From contig NZ_JACHEM010000001.1 in the NCBI RefSeq assembly GCF_014207445.1, positions 434,001-498,000 on the forward strand: a stretch of 64,000 nucleotides of DNA, written 5' to 3'. Positions 48,952-57,912 of this stretch are shown here, in pieces; position 1 is the stretch's first letter; each line of letters opens with the position of its first letter. Source of the DNA: Streptomyces candidus (GTDB lineage: Bacteria > Actinomycetota > Actinomycetes > Streptomycetales > Streptomycetaceae). Both the position numbers and the translations under genes were made by a program. The notes beneath the pieces were generated by a model that had not been told where the DNA came from, did not search any database, and worked only from the letters and a program-made list of their open reading frames with translations.

Positions 48952-49695
48952 ATGGCGGACCAGCGGGATGCGGCGGACCCCGGAAAGCCCCGGGTGCGCG
49001 GCCTGCGCGAGCGCAAGAAGCAGCGCACCCGCAACGCGCTGCTGCGGGTCGCGCTCGAACTGTTCACGACGCAGGGCTACGAGCGGACGACCGTCGACGA
49101 GATCGCGGACGCCGTCGACGTCTCGCAGCGCACCTTCTTCCGCTACTTCTCCTCCAAGGAGGAGGTCGCCTTCACCGTGGTGTCGATGGCGGAGGCCCGT
49201 TTCCTGGACGCGGTGCGCGCCCGGCCCGCCGACGAGGGCCCGCTGACCGCTCTGCGCAACGCCGTCATCCTGGCCTGGGACTCGGTGGGCGAGGCGATCG
49301 AGGCCGTGGTGCCGATGGAACTGCACATGCGGACGTACCGGATGATCGAGTCCACCCCGGCACTGCTCGCGGTCCACCTGCGCCGCTCCACGGAGGTGGA
49401 GGACGCGCTGGCGGCCGTCGTCGCGGAACGCGAGGGGCTCGACGTCGACGAGGACCCGCGGCCGCGGATCGCGGTCGCGGCGTTCGGCGGGGTGATGCGG
49501 CTCACCGGCCGGATGTGGGGTCAGCGCGAGGACGCGAGCCTGCCCGCCATCCGCGAGCTGACCGTCCACTGCCTGGACCAACTGGGCCCCGCGCTGGCCG
49601 GGAACTGGCGGCGCCCCGACGGGGATCACGGCGGGACGACAGGGAGCGGCAGTGGTGTGCCGGATCGGGGGCAGAGTCCCCCACACCTGCCCTGA
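48952..49695 (+). CDS. TetR-family regulator of the adjacent exporter
   Basis: 247 residues from ATG 48952. The N-terminal HTH reads QRTRNALLRVALELFTTQGY, ERTTVDEIADAVDVSQRTFF and RYFSSKEEVAFTV, as in TetR repressors with the Arg-Thr-Phe-Phe-Arg-Tyr-Phe element, followed by a helical ligand domain (VVPMELHMRTYRMIESTPAL, AVAAFGGMMR-like AVAAFGGVMRLTG). The C-terminal ~35 residues are polar and Gly/Ser-rich. It is divergent from the DHA2 exporter and should repress it until a ligand binds. It is itself separated by 139 bp from the exporter start. Confidence 0.92.
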   Translation: MADQRDAADPGKPRVRGLRERKKQRTRNALLRVALELFTTQGYERTTVDEIADAVDVSQRTFFRYFSSKEEVAFTVVSMAEARFLDAVRARPADEGPLTALRNAVILAWDSVGEAIEAVVPMELHMRTYRMIESTPALLAVHLRRSTEVEDALAAVVAEREGLDVDEDPRPRIAVAAFGGVMRLTGRMWGQREDASLPAIRELTVHCLDQLGPALAGNWRRPDGDHGGTTGSGSGVPDRGQSPPHLP

Positions 49696-49716
49696 CCTTC
49701 GCACCTTTATCCAAAC

Positions 49717-49730
49717 GTGATCCGCGTCAC
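49717..49730. promoter_or_regulatory. Candidate Crp site GTGATCCGCGTCAC
   Basis: Matches GTG(N6)GNCAC, the motif reported for Streptomyces Crp, at all fixed positions. It lies 44 bp upstream of the DUF1023-type hydrolase start. Confidence 0.45.
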
Positions 49731-49773
49731 GGAATATGCACGGGCCGCGACAGGTCGTTTAAGTTGGCCCGCA

Positions 49774-51009
49774 GTGAATTCCTTCGACTCCTCCCCCTCC
49801 TTGACCGCGTGGCGGACGCTGCTCGCCCTGGCCGTGGTGTTCGTGATGCTCGCGACCACCGGCTGGACCGCCGTCCGTGAGGGGCACGACGCCGACGTCT
49901 CCCTCAAGGAGGCGTTCGCGGCCTGGCAGCACGACCGCTTCGACGGCCGCCGGCTCCCCGACCCGCAGGGCCCGCCGCAGCGGGTGGCCCGGTTCTTCGA
50001 CGCGCTGTCCGCACCGCAGCGAAACCGCCTCGTGGAGGCGTATCCGCTGGTCGTCGGCAACCTCAACGGCGCCCCCGTGGGCTTGCGTTTCGCGGCGAAC
50101 CGGCTGGCGCTGACCCAGTCGAAGGCGACCGAACTGCGCCGGATGGCGAACCCGAAGGTCTCCAGGGCCGGACGCCAGGACGCCGACCGGCGCATGCACC
50201 GGTTCGCCGCGCTGCTGCGCCCGCACCGTCAGGTGCTGGCCTTCGACCCGGCCGGCGGCGGCCGGGTCGCGGAGGTCTTCGGCGACCTGGACCGGGCGTC
50301 GCGGATCTCGGTCGTCGTGCCCGGCGTCGACACCAACGTCGTCAACTTCGAGCGGTCCTACCTGCGTTACTCCTCCCCGGTGGGGATGGCCAAGTCGCTG
50401 TACGCCGCAGAACGCGCGGCGGCCCCCGGCAAGCCGGTCGCCGTCATCGCGTGGGCCGACTACACGGCGCCCACCGGCCTCGGCATGGACGCGATGGCGG
50501 GGGCCGCGGCACAGGCGGGCGCACGGCGGCTGACCGCCCTGGCCCACGCGCTGCCGGGCTCCGAACAGGGCTCCGACGTGCCGGTGGCGTTGTTCTGCCA
50601 CAGCTACGGGTCGGTGGTGTGCGGGGTCGCGGCACGGCGGTTGCCGGAGCGGGTCACCGACATCGCCGTTTCGGGCAGCCCGGGGATGCGGGCGGACTCC
50701 GCGGCGGAACTGGGCACGACGGCACGGGTGTGGGCGATGCGCGACGCGGACGACTGGATCCAGGACGTGCCGTACCTGGAGGTCGGCGGGCTCGGGCACG
50801 GCACGGACCCGGTGTCGGCGGAGTTCGGGGCCCGGGTGCTGTCGGCGGCGGACGCGGTCGGCCACACCGGCTACTTCGTGCCGGGCACGGAGAGCATCGG
50901 CAACTTCGCGCGGATCGGCGTCGGCGCGTACGACGGGCTGAGCTGCGCGGGCGGCGGGAACTCCTGCCGCGACGGAATCGGCGAACAGGGCGGGGACGGG
51001 GATGTGTGA
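49774..51009 (+). CDS. DUF1023-type alpha/beta hydrolase, membrane-anchored (paralogue 1)
   Basis: 411 residues from GTG 49774. An N-terminal hydrophobic segment (AWRTLLALAVVFVMLATTGW) acts as a signal anchor. The globular part has EAYPLVVGNLNGAPVGLRFA, VLAFDPAGGGRVAEVFGDLD and VVVPGVDTNV, and the nucleophile elbow VALFCHSYGSVVCGVAAR with Ser at about residue 277, where Cys replaces the usual first Gly of Gly-x-Ser-x-Gly. VSGSPGMRADSAAELGTTAR and VGHTGYFVPGTESI provide Asp and His regions. It likely hydrolyses an ester outside the membrane; the substrate is unknown. A clear paralogue is encoded at 54588. The ATG/GTG region has a Crp-like site 44 bp upstream. Confidence 0.87.
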   Translation: MNSFDSSPSLTAWRTLLALAVVFVMLATTGWTAVREGHDADVSLKEAFAAWQHDRFDGRRLPDPQGPPQRVARFFDALSAPQRNRLVEAYPLVVGNLNGAPVGLRFAANRLALTQSKATELRRMANPKVSRAGRQDADRRMHRFAALLRPHRQVLAFDPAGGGRVAEVFGDLDRASRISVVVPGVDTNVVNFERSYLRYSSPVGMAKSLYAAERAAAPGKPVAVIAWADYTAPTGLGMDAMAGAAAQAGARRLTALAHALPGSEQGSDVPVALFCHSYGSVVCGVAARRLPERVTDIAVSGSPGMRADSAAELGTTARVWAMRDADDWIQDVPYLEVGGLGHGTDPVSAEFGARVLSAADAVGHTGYFVPGTESIGNFARIGVGAYDGLSCAGGGNSCRDGIGEQGGDGDV

Positions 51010-51093
51010 GGTGTCCGAGGCGCGAAGCGAGCGGCAAATCGGGGTGGCCGCCGAGGGGCGACGTCCGGGCGGACGCCGCATACGATGAGCCGC

Positions 51094-52020
51094 ATGGGTG
51101 ATGTGCTGGCCGGTATTCATGCCACCTGGGAGTTCGACGGCGACTCCGTGCTCATCCGCTTCGAACGGGGGATACGTACGCCGAAACTTCTGTCCGCGCT
51201 CGGCGAGCGGCGCATCCCGCACGAGGCGCTGGCCGACGTGACGCTGACTCAGGGCAAGCGCGGCACGGTGGTGCTGCACGCGGTACCGAGACCGGGCGCC
51301 GATCCGCTGATGGACGCGGCGGCCGGACAGCTCAAGGAGGGCTGCGACCCCTACCGGCTGGTGCTTCCGGCGGAACGCGAGGTGATCGCCGAGTACTACG
51401 CGGACGAGCTGCGGGAGCGGGTACGGGCCGCCGCCGCACGCGTCGGCGACGCGGGGCCCGCGGACCGGTTCCTGGTGGCGGCACCCGAGGGGCCGCTCCA
51501 GTTCAAGGCGTACGACGGCAAGGCCGGCTTCGACGGTGCGCAGGTGACCTTCCGGTGGTTCTGGACCGGTGCGTCGTCGGCGAAGTGGAAGGTCGGTGAC
51601 CAGAGCTTTCCCGTCGCGTCGCTGAGCGGGGTCGAGTGGCGCTCGCCCGACGTCTTCAACGGGCACCTGCGCATGCTGTTGCGGGACGACGCGGACGGCA
51701 GGAGCGTCGGCCCGGCCGACCAGGACCCGGCCGCGGTGGTGTTCGGGCTGGGCTACGGGCCGGTGCACGAGTCGCTGCCGTTCGCGGCGGCGGTGCTGGC
51801 CGCGGTGCGCAGCACGGTGCCGGCGGGCGTCTCCGAGCGGGGCCTGGCGCCCTCGGTCCCGGCGGGTGCGCCCCTCCGGATGGGCGCGCTCGGCGCGGGA
51901 CGGCGGGACCCGGCGGACATCGCGGAGCGGATCAGGCACCTCGGGGAGCTGCACGAGGCGGGGCTGGTGACCGACGAGGAGTTCGGCGCGAAGAAGGCGG
52001 AGCTGCTGTCGGAGTTGTAG
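51094..52020 (+). CDS. DUF4429 domain protein with C-terminal SHOCT motif
   Basis: 308 residues (ATG 51094; ATG 51085 adds three residues). Two DUF4429 repeats are visible: VLAGIHATWEFDGDSVLIRF to GADPLMDAAAGQLKEGCDPY, and GPLQFKAYDGKAGFDGAQVT to WKVGDQSFPVASLSGVEWRS. The last ~40 residues (IRHLGELHEAGLVTDEEFGA) are a SHOCT oligomerisation motif ending KKAELLSEL. The family is common in streptomycetes; its repeats resemble PH-like domains that may bind membranes. No function is known. It lies between a hydrolase and a two-component pair, all on the same strand but with intergenic gaps. Confidence 0.88.
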   Translation: MGDVLAGIHATWEFDGDSVLIRFERGIRTPKLLSALGERRIPHEALADVTLTQGKRGTVVLHAVPRPGADPLMDAAAGQLKEGCDPYRLVLPAEREVIAEYYADELRERVRAAAARVGDAGPADRFLVAAPEGPLQFKAYDGKAGFDGAQVTFRWFWTGASSAKWKVGDQSFPVASLSGVEWRSPDVFNGHLRMLLRDDADGRSVGPADQDPAAVVFGLGYGPVHESLPFAAAVLAAVRSTVPAGVSERGLAPSVPAGAPLRMGALGAGRRDPADIAERIRHLGELHEAGLVTDEEFGAKKAELLSEL

Positions 52021-52117
52021 CCGGGGCCTGCGGGGGCCTGGTACCGGGGTATGAGGGCAGGGACCAGACCACGGTATGACGTGGGGAAACGGTTGTGCTG
52101 CCTACGCTGGGGACGCC

Positions 52118-53701
52118 ATGAGAGAACCGATTCCGTCACCCCCTCGACGTCCCCCGCCGCCCGCCACCCCGCCGAGGCCGACGGACCCGCCCCCCGCCGC
52201 CGGCCCTCCCGTGGAAGGGCTGATCCGCGCGGGCAGGCGCAATCTGCGCGAGCTCCGCCACGCCCTCACCCACCCCTCGCACCCGCCCACCCCCCTGCTG
52301 GCGGACGCGCCCAGGCGCTGGCAGCGGCTGCTGCCGTACGCCGTGGTCCTCGCCGTCACCGCCGCGCTCCTCCCGGTCTCGCTCACCGTGCTGACCCAGG
52401 ACTACGACGTGCCGGGCGGCGTCGCGTCGGCGCTGGCGGCGTTGCAGGTGCTGCCGCTGCTGATGATGGCGCACCGGCCGTTGCAGGCGTGGTGGCTCGT
52501 CTTCCCGTCCGGTGTGGCCGGCAGCCTCTTCCTGCTCCGTGCACCGGTCGAGGCGGGGGACGCGATCTGGCCGTGGCCCGCGCCGGCCATCGTCGGCATG
52601 CTCTTCCTGCTGTTCGCCCTCGCCCTGCGGGAACGCAGGAAGGCCCTGATCGGGGTGTGGCTGTGCACGGCGGTCGCGGGCATCACCCTGGGGCAGTTCC
52701 TCCCCGAGGCCAGCGACGGCACGAATGTGCTGACGATCGTGCTGAGCGGGGTGGTCCTGGTCATCGGCGGGGCACTGCGCGAACGCGGAGAGGCGCAGCG
52801 CCGGCTGGTGGAGCAGGAGACCATCAGCGAGGCGGAACGGGCCCGGCGCACCCTGCTGGAGGAACGCACCCGCATCGCACGGGAGTTGCACGACGTGGTC
52901 GCCCACCACATGTCGATGATCACGGTGCAGGCCGACTCCGCCCCGTACCGGATCAGCGGGCTGCCCGCCGAGGCGACGGAGGAATTCGCGTCGATCGCCT
53001 CCAGCGCCCGGGAGTCGCTGACGGAGATGCGCCGGCTGCTCGCGGTGCTGCGCAGCGAGGGCGCCCAGGGGGAGCGCGCGCCGCAGCCGGGCCTGGGCAA
53101 GGTGCAGCAGCTGGTGGAGGCGACGGTACGGGCGGGGGTGCCGGCCGAGCTGTCGATGGCGGCGGAACTGGCCCCCGGGCCGGGCAGGCCGGCGGTGCCG
53201 CAGGCGGTGGACCTGTCCGCGTACCGGATCGTGCAGGAGGCGCTCGCCAATGTTGTCCGGCACGCGCCGGGCGCGGTGACCCGGGTGTCGGTACGGGCGG
53301 AAGAGAAGGACCTGCTGGTGCTGGTCGTCAACGGGCCCGCCCCGGAGCCGGATTCGCCGACCTCGCGGGCGGCACGGGTGGAGGCGAAGGGTGCCGGTGG
53401 GCACGGGCTGGTCGGGATGCGTGAGCGCGTACGGTTGACCGGCGGCACGCTGGACACCGGGCCGCTGCCGGACGGGGGTTTCCGGGTCGCGGCACGGCTG
53501 CCGCTGACGGCGGAGGCGGCCACTCCTCCAGCGCCGGACACACCCGCCGCGCCGGCACGCGAGCACACCGCCGGCACCTCTGGCACCGCTGACGCACCTG
53601 GCGCCTCCGGCACCGCCGACGCACGCAGCACTCCAACTCCCCGCAGGACCGGCCCCGCTCCCCCGCAGCACCCGACAGTGAAGGACTCACCCGACCCATG
53701 A
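52118..53701 (+). CDS. Sensor histidine kinase (HPK7/NarL-type)
   Basis: 527 residues from ATG 52118. After a Pro-rich N-terminus, about five or six membrane helices span residues ~75-225 (VVLAVTAALLPVSLTVLTQ, AIVGMLFLLFALALRERR). The dimerisation and phosphoacceptor domain has RTRIARELHDVVAHHMSMI, with His258 as phosphoacceptor. The HATPase_c domain contains AYRIVQEALANVVRHAPGAV (N box) and GGHGLVGMRERVRLTGGTLD (G box). The Ala/Thr/Pro-rich last ~75 residues (Gly-Thr-Ala-Asp-Ala repeats) are unusual. It overlaps the response regulator by 4 bp and phosphorylates it in response to an unknown membrane signal. Confidence 0.95.
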   Translation: MREPIPSPPRRPPPPATPPRPTDPPPAAGPPVEGLIRAGRRNLRELRHALTHPSHPPTPLLADAPRRWQRLLPYAVVLAVTAALLPVSLTVLTQDYDVPGGVASALAALQVLPLLMMAHRPLQAWWLVFPSGVAGSLFLLRAPVEAGDAIWPWPAPAIVGMLFLLFALALRERRKALIGVWLCTAVAGITLGQFLPEASDGTNVLTIVLSGVVLVIGGALRERGEAQRRLVEQETISEAERARRTLLEERTRIARELHDVVAHHMSMITVQADSAPYRISGLPAEATEEFASIASSARESLTEMRRLLAVLRSEGAQGERAPQPGLGKVQQLVEATVRAGVPAELSMAAELAPGPGRPAVPQAVDLSAYRIVQEALANVVRHAPGAVTRVSVRAEEKDLLVLVVNGPAPEPDSPTSRAARVEAKGAGGHGLVGMRERVRLTGGTLDTGPLPDGGFRVAARLPLTAEAATPPAPDTPAAPAREHTAGTSGTADAPGASGTADARSTPTPRRTGPAPPQHPTVKDSPDP

Positions 53702-54378
53702 CCATCCGCGTGATCATCGTCGACGACCAGGCCATGGTGCGGGCCGGATTCGCCGCTCTGCTCTCGGCGCAGGCCGACATCGACGTGGTGGGCGAGGCGC
53801 CCGACGGCCGGCAGGGTGTGGACGTCAGCCGCAGCACGCATCCCGACGTCGTGCTGATGGACGTACGGATGCCGGAGATGGACGGGCTGGCCGCCGCACG
53901 GGAGCTGCTGAACCCCCCGGCAGGGGTGGTGCACCGGCCGAAGGTGCTGATGCTGACCACCTTCGACGTCGACGACTACGTGTACGAGGCGCTGCGCGCG
54001 GGGGCTTCCGGGTTCCTGCTGAAGGACGCGCCGCCCGCCGATCTGATCGCGGCGGTCCGGGTGGTGGCTGCCGGGGACGCCCTGCTCGCCCCGTCCGTGA
54101 CGCGCCGCCTGATCGCGGACTTCGCGGCGCAGCGTCCCGCCCGACGCCAGAACCCCGCACTGCGCCTGAACGGGCTGACGCCCCGCGAGACGGAGGTGCT
54201 GGAACTGATCGCGCGCGGCCTGTCCAACCAGGAGATCGCCGACCGGCTGATCCTCGCCGAGCAGACCGTGAAGACGCACATCGGGCGGGTACTGGCCAAA
54301 CTGGACCTGCGGGACCGGGCGCAGGCCGTCGTCTTCGCGTACGAATCGGGCCTCGTGGCGCCCGGCGACGCGGGGTGA
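53698..54378 (+). CDS. NarL/LuxR-family response regulator
   Basis: 226 residues, ATGA overlap with the kinase. The receiver domain has VIIVDDQAMVRAGFAALLSA, phosphoacceptor Asp55 in VVLMDVRMPEMDGLAAAREL, the Thr and Lys positions in LMLTTFDVDDYV and GFLLKDAPPADL. The C-terminal LuxR HTH is LTPRETEVLELIARGLSNQE, IADRLILAEQTVKTHIGRVL. A short insertion (LLNPPAGVVHRPKV) lies between strands 3 and 4. Likely targets are adjacent, for example the DUF1023-type hydrolase and acyltransferase downstream, but no repeat in the 54379-54587 gap proves this. Confidence 0.95.
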   Translation: MTIRVIIVDDQAMVRAGFAALLSAQADIDVVGEAPDGRQGVDVSRSTHPDVVLMDVRMPEMDGLAAARELLNPPAGVVHRPKVLMLTTFDVDDYVYEALRAGASGFLLKDAPPADLIAAVRVVAAGDALLAPSVTRRLIADFAAQRPARRQNPALRLNGLTPRETEVLELIARGLSNQEIADRLILAEQTVKTHIGRVLAKLDLRDRAQAVVFAYESGLVAPGDAG

Positions 54379-54587
54379 CGGGGGCGCTCGCCCCACCCCC
54401 TCGGGGGGCCGCCACCAGCTCCCGCAGGGGGGCCGGCCCTACCCTCTGACCTGCGGAAAACCTCCAGTACTGCGGTATTACCCAGGAGTTGGCTCCGTGG
54501 TGTGACGCCCCGGCGCATGCCCTGTTCCTACCTTCCTCCCATCGAGCCCGGCACGGGCGGCGAAGTGGACGAGAGAGGGGATGGGGC

Positions 54588-55613
54588 ATGCGCCGGTTCA
54601 GGAGGACGGTGGCCGCCGTCGCGGTCGCGCTGACCGTGGTCGGGGGCAGCGCGGGGTGGGTCTCCGCCGATTCACAGACGGCCGTGGTGGGACCGCCGCC
54701 CGGGACGGCCGCCTGGCAGCAGGAGGGGCTGATCGACCCGGCCACCAGCACGCCGCACCAAGTGGCTGCCTTCTTCGGCGGGTTGAGCCAGGAGAGACAG
54801 CGGGAGCTCGCCCGTCGGCATCCGTCCGTGGTCGGGAACCTGGACGGCGCGCCGGTCGGGCTGCGGTACGCCGCCAACCGGCGGGCCCTGGCCGCCGACG
54901 GCCGGTTCGGCAGGCTGCTCGCCCCCGGCCGGCAGATCCTCGCCTTCGACCCCCGGGGCCGTGGCCAGGCCGCCGAGGTGTACGGGGACTTGCAGCGCGC
55001 ACCGCACGTGGCGGTCGTCGTCCCCGGGTCGGACATGGACGCGGCGACGTACGACCGGAGCAAGGACCCGTACGGTACGCCGGCGGGGATGGCCAAGAGC
55101 CTGCGCGCGGCGACGAACGACCGTACCGCCGTGGTGGCCTGGACCGGCTACACCACCCCCGTCGGTGTCGGGATCGACGCGGCCTCCGGTTCGCTCGCGG
55201 AGGCGGGCGCCGGACGCCTCGCCCGGTTCGCGGACGGACTGGACGCGGTGGGCGTGAACGACCCGGCGGTGTTCTGCCACAGCTACGGCTCGGTGGTGTG
55301 CGGGCTCGCCGCCCCCCGGCTCGACGCGTCCGACCTCGTGGCGCTCGCCTCACCCGGCATGCACGCCGACAGCGCGGCCCAACTGCGCACCCGGGCCCGG
55401 GTGTGGGCGGCGAAGGACCCCTCGGACTGGATCGGCAACGTGCCGAACGTGCGGGTGCTCGGGCTCGGGCACGGGGCCGACCCGGCGGCCCCGGCGTTCG
55501 GTGCGCGCACCGTCCCGACGGGCGCCGCACACGGACACACGGGGTACTTCGCGCCGGGCACCGAATCGCTGCGGACCTTCGCGGCGATAGCGGAACACCA
55601 CACCTCCTCCTGA
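54588..55613 (+). CDS. DUF1023-type alpha/beta hydrolase, secreted (paralogue 2)
   Basis: 341 residues from ATG 54588. A signal peptide (TVAAVAVALTVVGGSAGWVS) precedes a hydrolase closely resembling the one at 49774: HPSVVGNLDGAPVGLRYAAN, ILAFDPRGRGQAAEVYGDLQ, VAVVVPGSDMDAATYDRSKD, the nucleophile elbow VFCHSYGSVVCGLAAPRLD with Ser at about residue 232, ALASPGMHADSAAQLRTRAR and HGHTGYFAPGTESLRTF. The Cys-His-Ser-Tyr-Gly elbow is shared by both. It should act in the envelope on an ester substrate. The following acyltransferase gene starts 22 bp downstream, so the two are probably co-transcribed and may act on the same envelope molecule. Confidence 0.88.
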   Translation: MRRFRRTVAAVAVALTVVGGSAGWVSADSQTAVVGPPPGTAAWQQEGLIDPATSTPHQVAAFFGGLSQERQRELARRHPSVVGNLDGAPVGLRYAANRRALAADGRFGRLLAPGRQILAFDPRGRGQAAEVYGDLQRAPHVAVVVPGSDMDAATYDRSKDPYGTPAGMAKSLRAATNDRTAVVAWTGYTTPVGVGIDAASGSLAEAGAGRLARFADGLDAVGVNDPAVFCHSYGSVVCGLAAPRLDASDLVALASPGMHADSAAQLRTRARVWAAKDPSDWIGNVPNVRVLGLGHGADPAAPAFGARTVPTGAAHGHTGYFAPGTESLRTFAAIAEHHTSS

Positions 55614-55635
55614 CCTCCTCCCCAAGGACCTCCCG

Positions 55636-56847
55636 ATGAGCCTCTCCGCCCTCGCCGCGAAAATCGACTCCCACACCCCCTCACACCGCGACCGCGCCAT
55701 CGACGGGCTTCGCGCCCTCGCGCTGCTCGCCGTCCCCACCGGCCACTGGCTGCTCGGCGGCTTCACCGTCAGCCCCGACACCGGCTCCCTCCACAACGCC
55801 AGCCCCCTCGCCACGTTCTCCGGCCTCGCCCCCGCCAGCTGGTTCCTCCAGATGCTCGGCATCTTCTTCCTGGTCGGCGGCTACGCGTCCGTCCTCTCGT
55901 ACAACAAGCGCAAGGGCAGCGGCGGCGACTGGCTGAAGGGCCGGCTGGTGCGGCTCGGGCGGCCGGTGCTCGGGGTGACCGCCGTCTGGGCGGTCATGGT
56001 CCCGCTGCTGTACGGGCTCGGCGTGCCCGAAGCGACCCTGCGCACCGGAGCGAAACTGGTCGTGCAGCCACTGTGGTTCGTCGGCGTGTACGCGGCGATC
56101 ACCGCGCTCACCCCGCTGTGCATCCGCGCCGCCCGCCGCGCGGGCGTCTGGTCGGCGCTCCCGCTGATCGCCTCCGTCGCGGTCGTCGACTTTCTCCGGT
56201 ACGGGCCGTACGCGGACTCCGCGCCGTCCTGGCTGAGTGTGCTCAACCTGCTGCCCGGCTGGCTCTTCGCCTACCAACTGGGCGTCGCCTGGGGCGAGAA
56301 GCGGCTGAACCGGCAGGCCGCCTACGTCCTGCTCGCCGGGGGCACCGTCCTGTTCGCCGCGCTCCTGCTCGCGTTCCACTACCCGGCGTCGATGGTCGGC
56401 GTCCCCGGTCAGGACCGCACCAACTCCCACCCGCCGTCGCTGCTCGTCCTCGCGCTGGGCGCGGCCCAGAGCGGTGCGGCGATCCTCCTGCGCGACCGGA
56501 TCGCGAAGCTGCTGCGCCGCCCCGCCCTGTGGGCCCCGGTCGTCGTCGTCAACCTCTCCGCGATGACCATCCTGTGCTGGCACCAGACGGCGATGCTCGC
56601 CGCCGCCGTCCCCGGCTCGTACCTCGGCACGATCCCGGGCCTGACCGAGGCCCCCGTCACGCCGGGCTGGATCGCGGCGCGGCTCGCGTGGCTGCCGGTG
56701 TTCGCGGTGCTGCTGGTGGTGATCGGCAAGTACGCGCGGGTCTTCGAGCACCCCGGGCAGCTGGCCGAGCGCACGACGAAGGCCCGCCGGGCAGTCGCGG
56801 GACTGCTCGCGGCGGGCTTCACGGCCTTCGCCCTGGGGCTGGCGTGA
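55636..56847 (+). CDS. Acyltransferase-3 family integral membrane protein
   Basis: 403 residues from ATG 55636. The N-terminus reads HRDRAIDGLRALALLAVPTG, the Arg-x-x-x-(Ile/Leu)-Asp-Gly-Leu-Arg-Ala start of acyltransferase-3/OafA-like proteins, with GHWLLGGFTVS containing the catalytic-type His. About ten helices follow; conserved segments include LGIFFLVGGYASVLSYNKRK, VQPLWFVGVYAAITALTPLC and MTILCWHQTAMLAAAVPGSY. It transfers acyl groups across or onto envelope molecules such as polysaccharides or lipids. It lies 22 bp behind the secreted hydrolase, which might remove the same type of group. Confidence 0.92.
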   Translation: MSLSALAAKIDSHTPSHRDRAIDGLRALALLAVPTGHWLLGGFTVSPDTGSLHNASPLATFSGLAPASWFLQMLGIFFLVGGYASVLSYNKRKGSGGDWLKGRLVRLGRPVLGVTAVWAVMVPLLYGLGVPEATLRTGAKLVVQPLWFVGVYAAITALTPLCIRAARRAGVWSALPLIASVAVVDFLRYGPYADSAPSWLSVLNLLPGWLFAYQLGVAWGEKRLNRQAAYVLLAGGTVLFAALLLAFHYPASMVGVPGQDRTNSHPPSLLVLALGAAQSGAAILLRDRIAKLLRRPALWAPVVVVNLSAMTILCWHQTAMLAAAVPGSYLGTIPGLTEAPVTPGWIAARLAWLPVFAVLLVVIGKYARVFEHPGQLAERTTKARRAVAGLLAAGFTAFALGLA

Positions 56848-56882
56848 GGACGGGTACGGGCCCGGACTCCGCTCCGGCGGGC

Positions 56883-57905
56883 CTATTCGCGCGCGGCCGA
56901 CGTGAACGTCATGTCGGCGTACCGGGGTCCTGCCACCCGTTCCGCGATCGGCTCCAGGAGCGCCAGCTCGCCCGCGCTCAGCACGAGTTGCGTGGCGGCG
57001 GCGTTCTCCTCGACGCGGGTGCGCCTGCGGGTGCCCGGGATCGGCACCACGCCCACCCCGTGCACCTGCGCCTGCTGCTGCACCCACGCCAGCGCGACCT
57101 GGCCCAGCGTGACGCCCCGGGTCCGGGCGACCTCGCGCACCGGTTCGAGGAGCGCGCCGTTGGCCTCCGCGTTGGCACCGTTGAAGCGGGGCTGGTGGCG
57201 GCGGAAGTCGGTGGCGTCCAGGTCCTTCTCGGCGCTGGCGAACGCGCCGGTGAGGAAGCCGCGCCCGAGCGGCGAGTACGCGACGAGGGTCGCGCCGGTC
57301 TCGGCGACCGCCGGGACGACACCCGCCTCGATGTCCCGGCTGAACAGCGACCACTCCGACTGCACGGCCGCGATCGGGTGCACGGCCTGCGCGGCCCGCA
57401 GTTCACCGCCGGTGACCTCGCTCAGCCCGAGCTGCTTCACCTTGCCCGCGGCGACCAGCTCGGCCATCACCCCCACCGTCTCCTCGACGGGCACGTGCAG
57501 GGCCCGCCGGTGCATGTAGTACAGATCGATGACGTCGACGCCGAGCCGGCGCAGGCTGTCGTCGACGCACCGCCGGATGTAGGCGGGGTCGTTGTTGATG
57601 ATCCGCTTCGTGGTGTCCTCGGGGTCGATGGCCAGGCCGAATTTGGTGGCGATCGTGATCTCGTCCCGGTGCGCGGCGACGAACGGCGCGAGGAACTTCT
57701 CGTTCTCCCCGGCCCCGTAGGCGTCCGCGGTGTCGTACATCGTGACGCCCAGTTCCAGCGCCCGTTCCAGGGTGGCGCGCGCCTCGGCGGCGTCGGTGGG
57801 TCCGTACGCGAAGCTCATGCCCATGCAGCCGAGGCCCTGGACGCCGACCTCGGGGCCGGTGGGACCGCCGAGGCGGGTGGTGGGGATGCGGTGGTCGATG
57901 CTCAT
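56883..57905 (-). CDS. Aldo/keto reductase (AKR13-like)
   Basis: 340 residues from ATG 57905. The catalytic tetrad is visible: Asp and Tyr in VTMYDTADAYGAGENEKFLA, Lys in ITIATKFGLA and His in DLYYMHRRALHVPVEETVG. The NADPH-binding region includes GVVPIPGTRRRTRVEENAAA, and AYSPLGRGFLTG and LGQVALAWVQQQAQ are typical of the aldo/keto reductase group that includes YhdN/AKR11-13 enzymes. It reduces aldehydes or ketones with NADPH. It lies 7 bp downstream of the MerR gene and is co-transcribed with it, so the MerR regulator probably induces it in response to its substrate or related stress. Confidence 0.93.
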   Translation of the reverse strand: MSIDHRIPTTRLGGPTGPEVGVQGLGCMGMSFAYGPTDAAEARATLERALELGVTMYDTADAYGAGENEKFLAPFVAAHRDEITIATKFGLAIDPEDTTKRIINNDPAYIRRCVDDSLRRLGVDVIDLYYMHRRALHVPVEETVGVMAELVAAGKVKQLGLSEVTGGELRAAQAVHPIAAVQSEWSLFSRDIEAGVVPAVAETGATLVAYSPLGRGFLTGAFASAEKDLDATDFRRHQPRFNGANAEANGALLEPVREVARTRGVTLGQVALAWVQQQAQVHGVGVVPIPGTRRRTRVEENAAATQLVLSAGELALLEPIAERVAGPRYADMTFTSAARE

Positions 57906-57912
57906 AAAAGTG

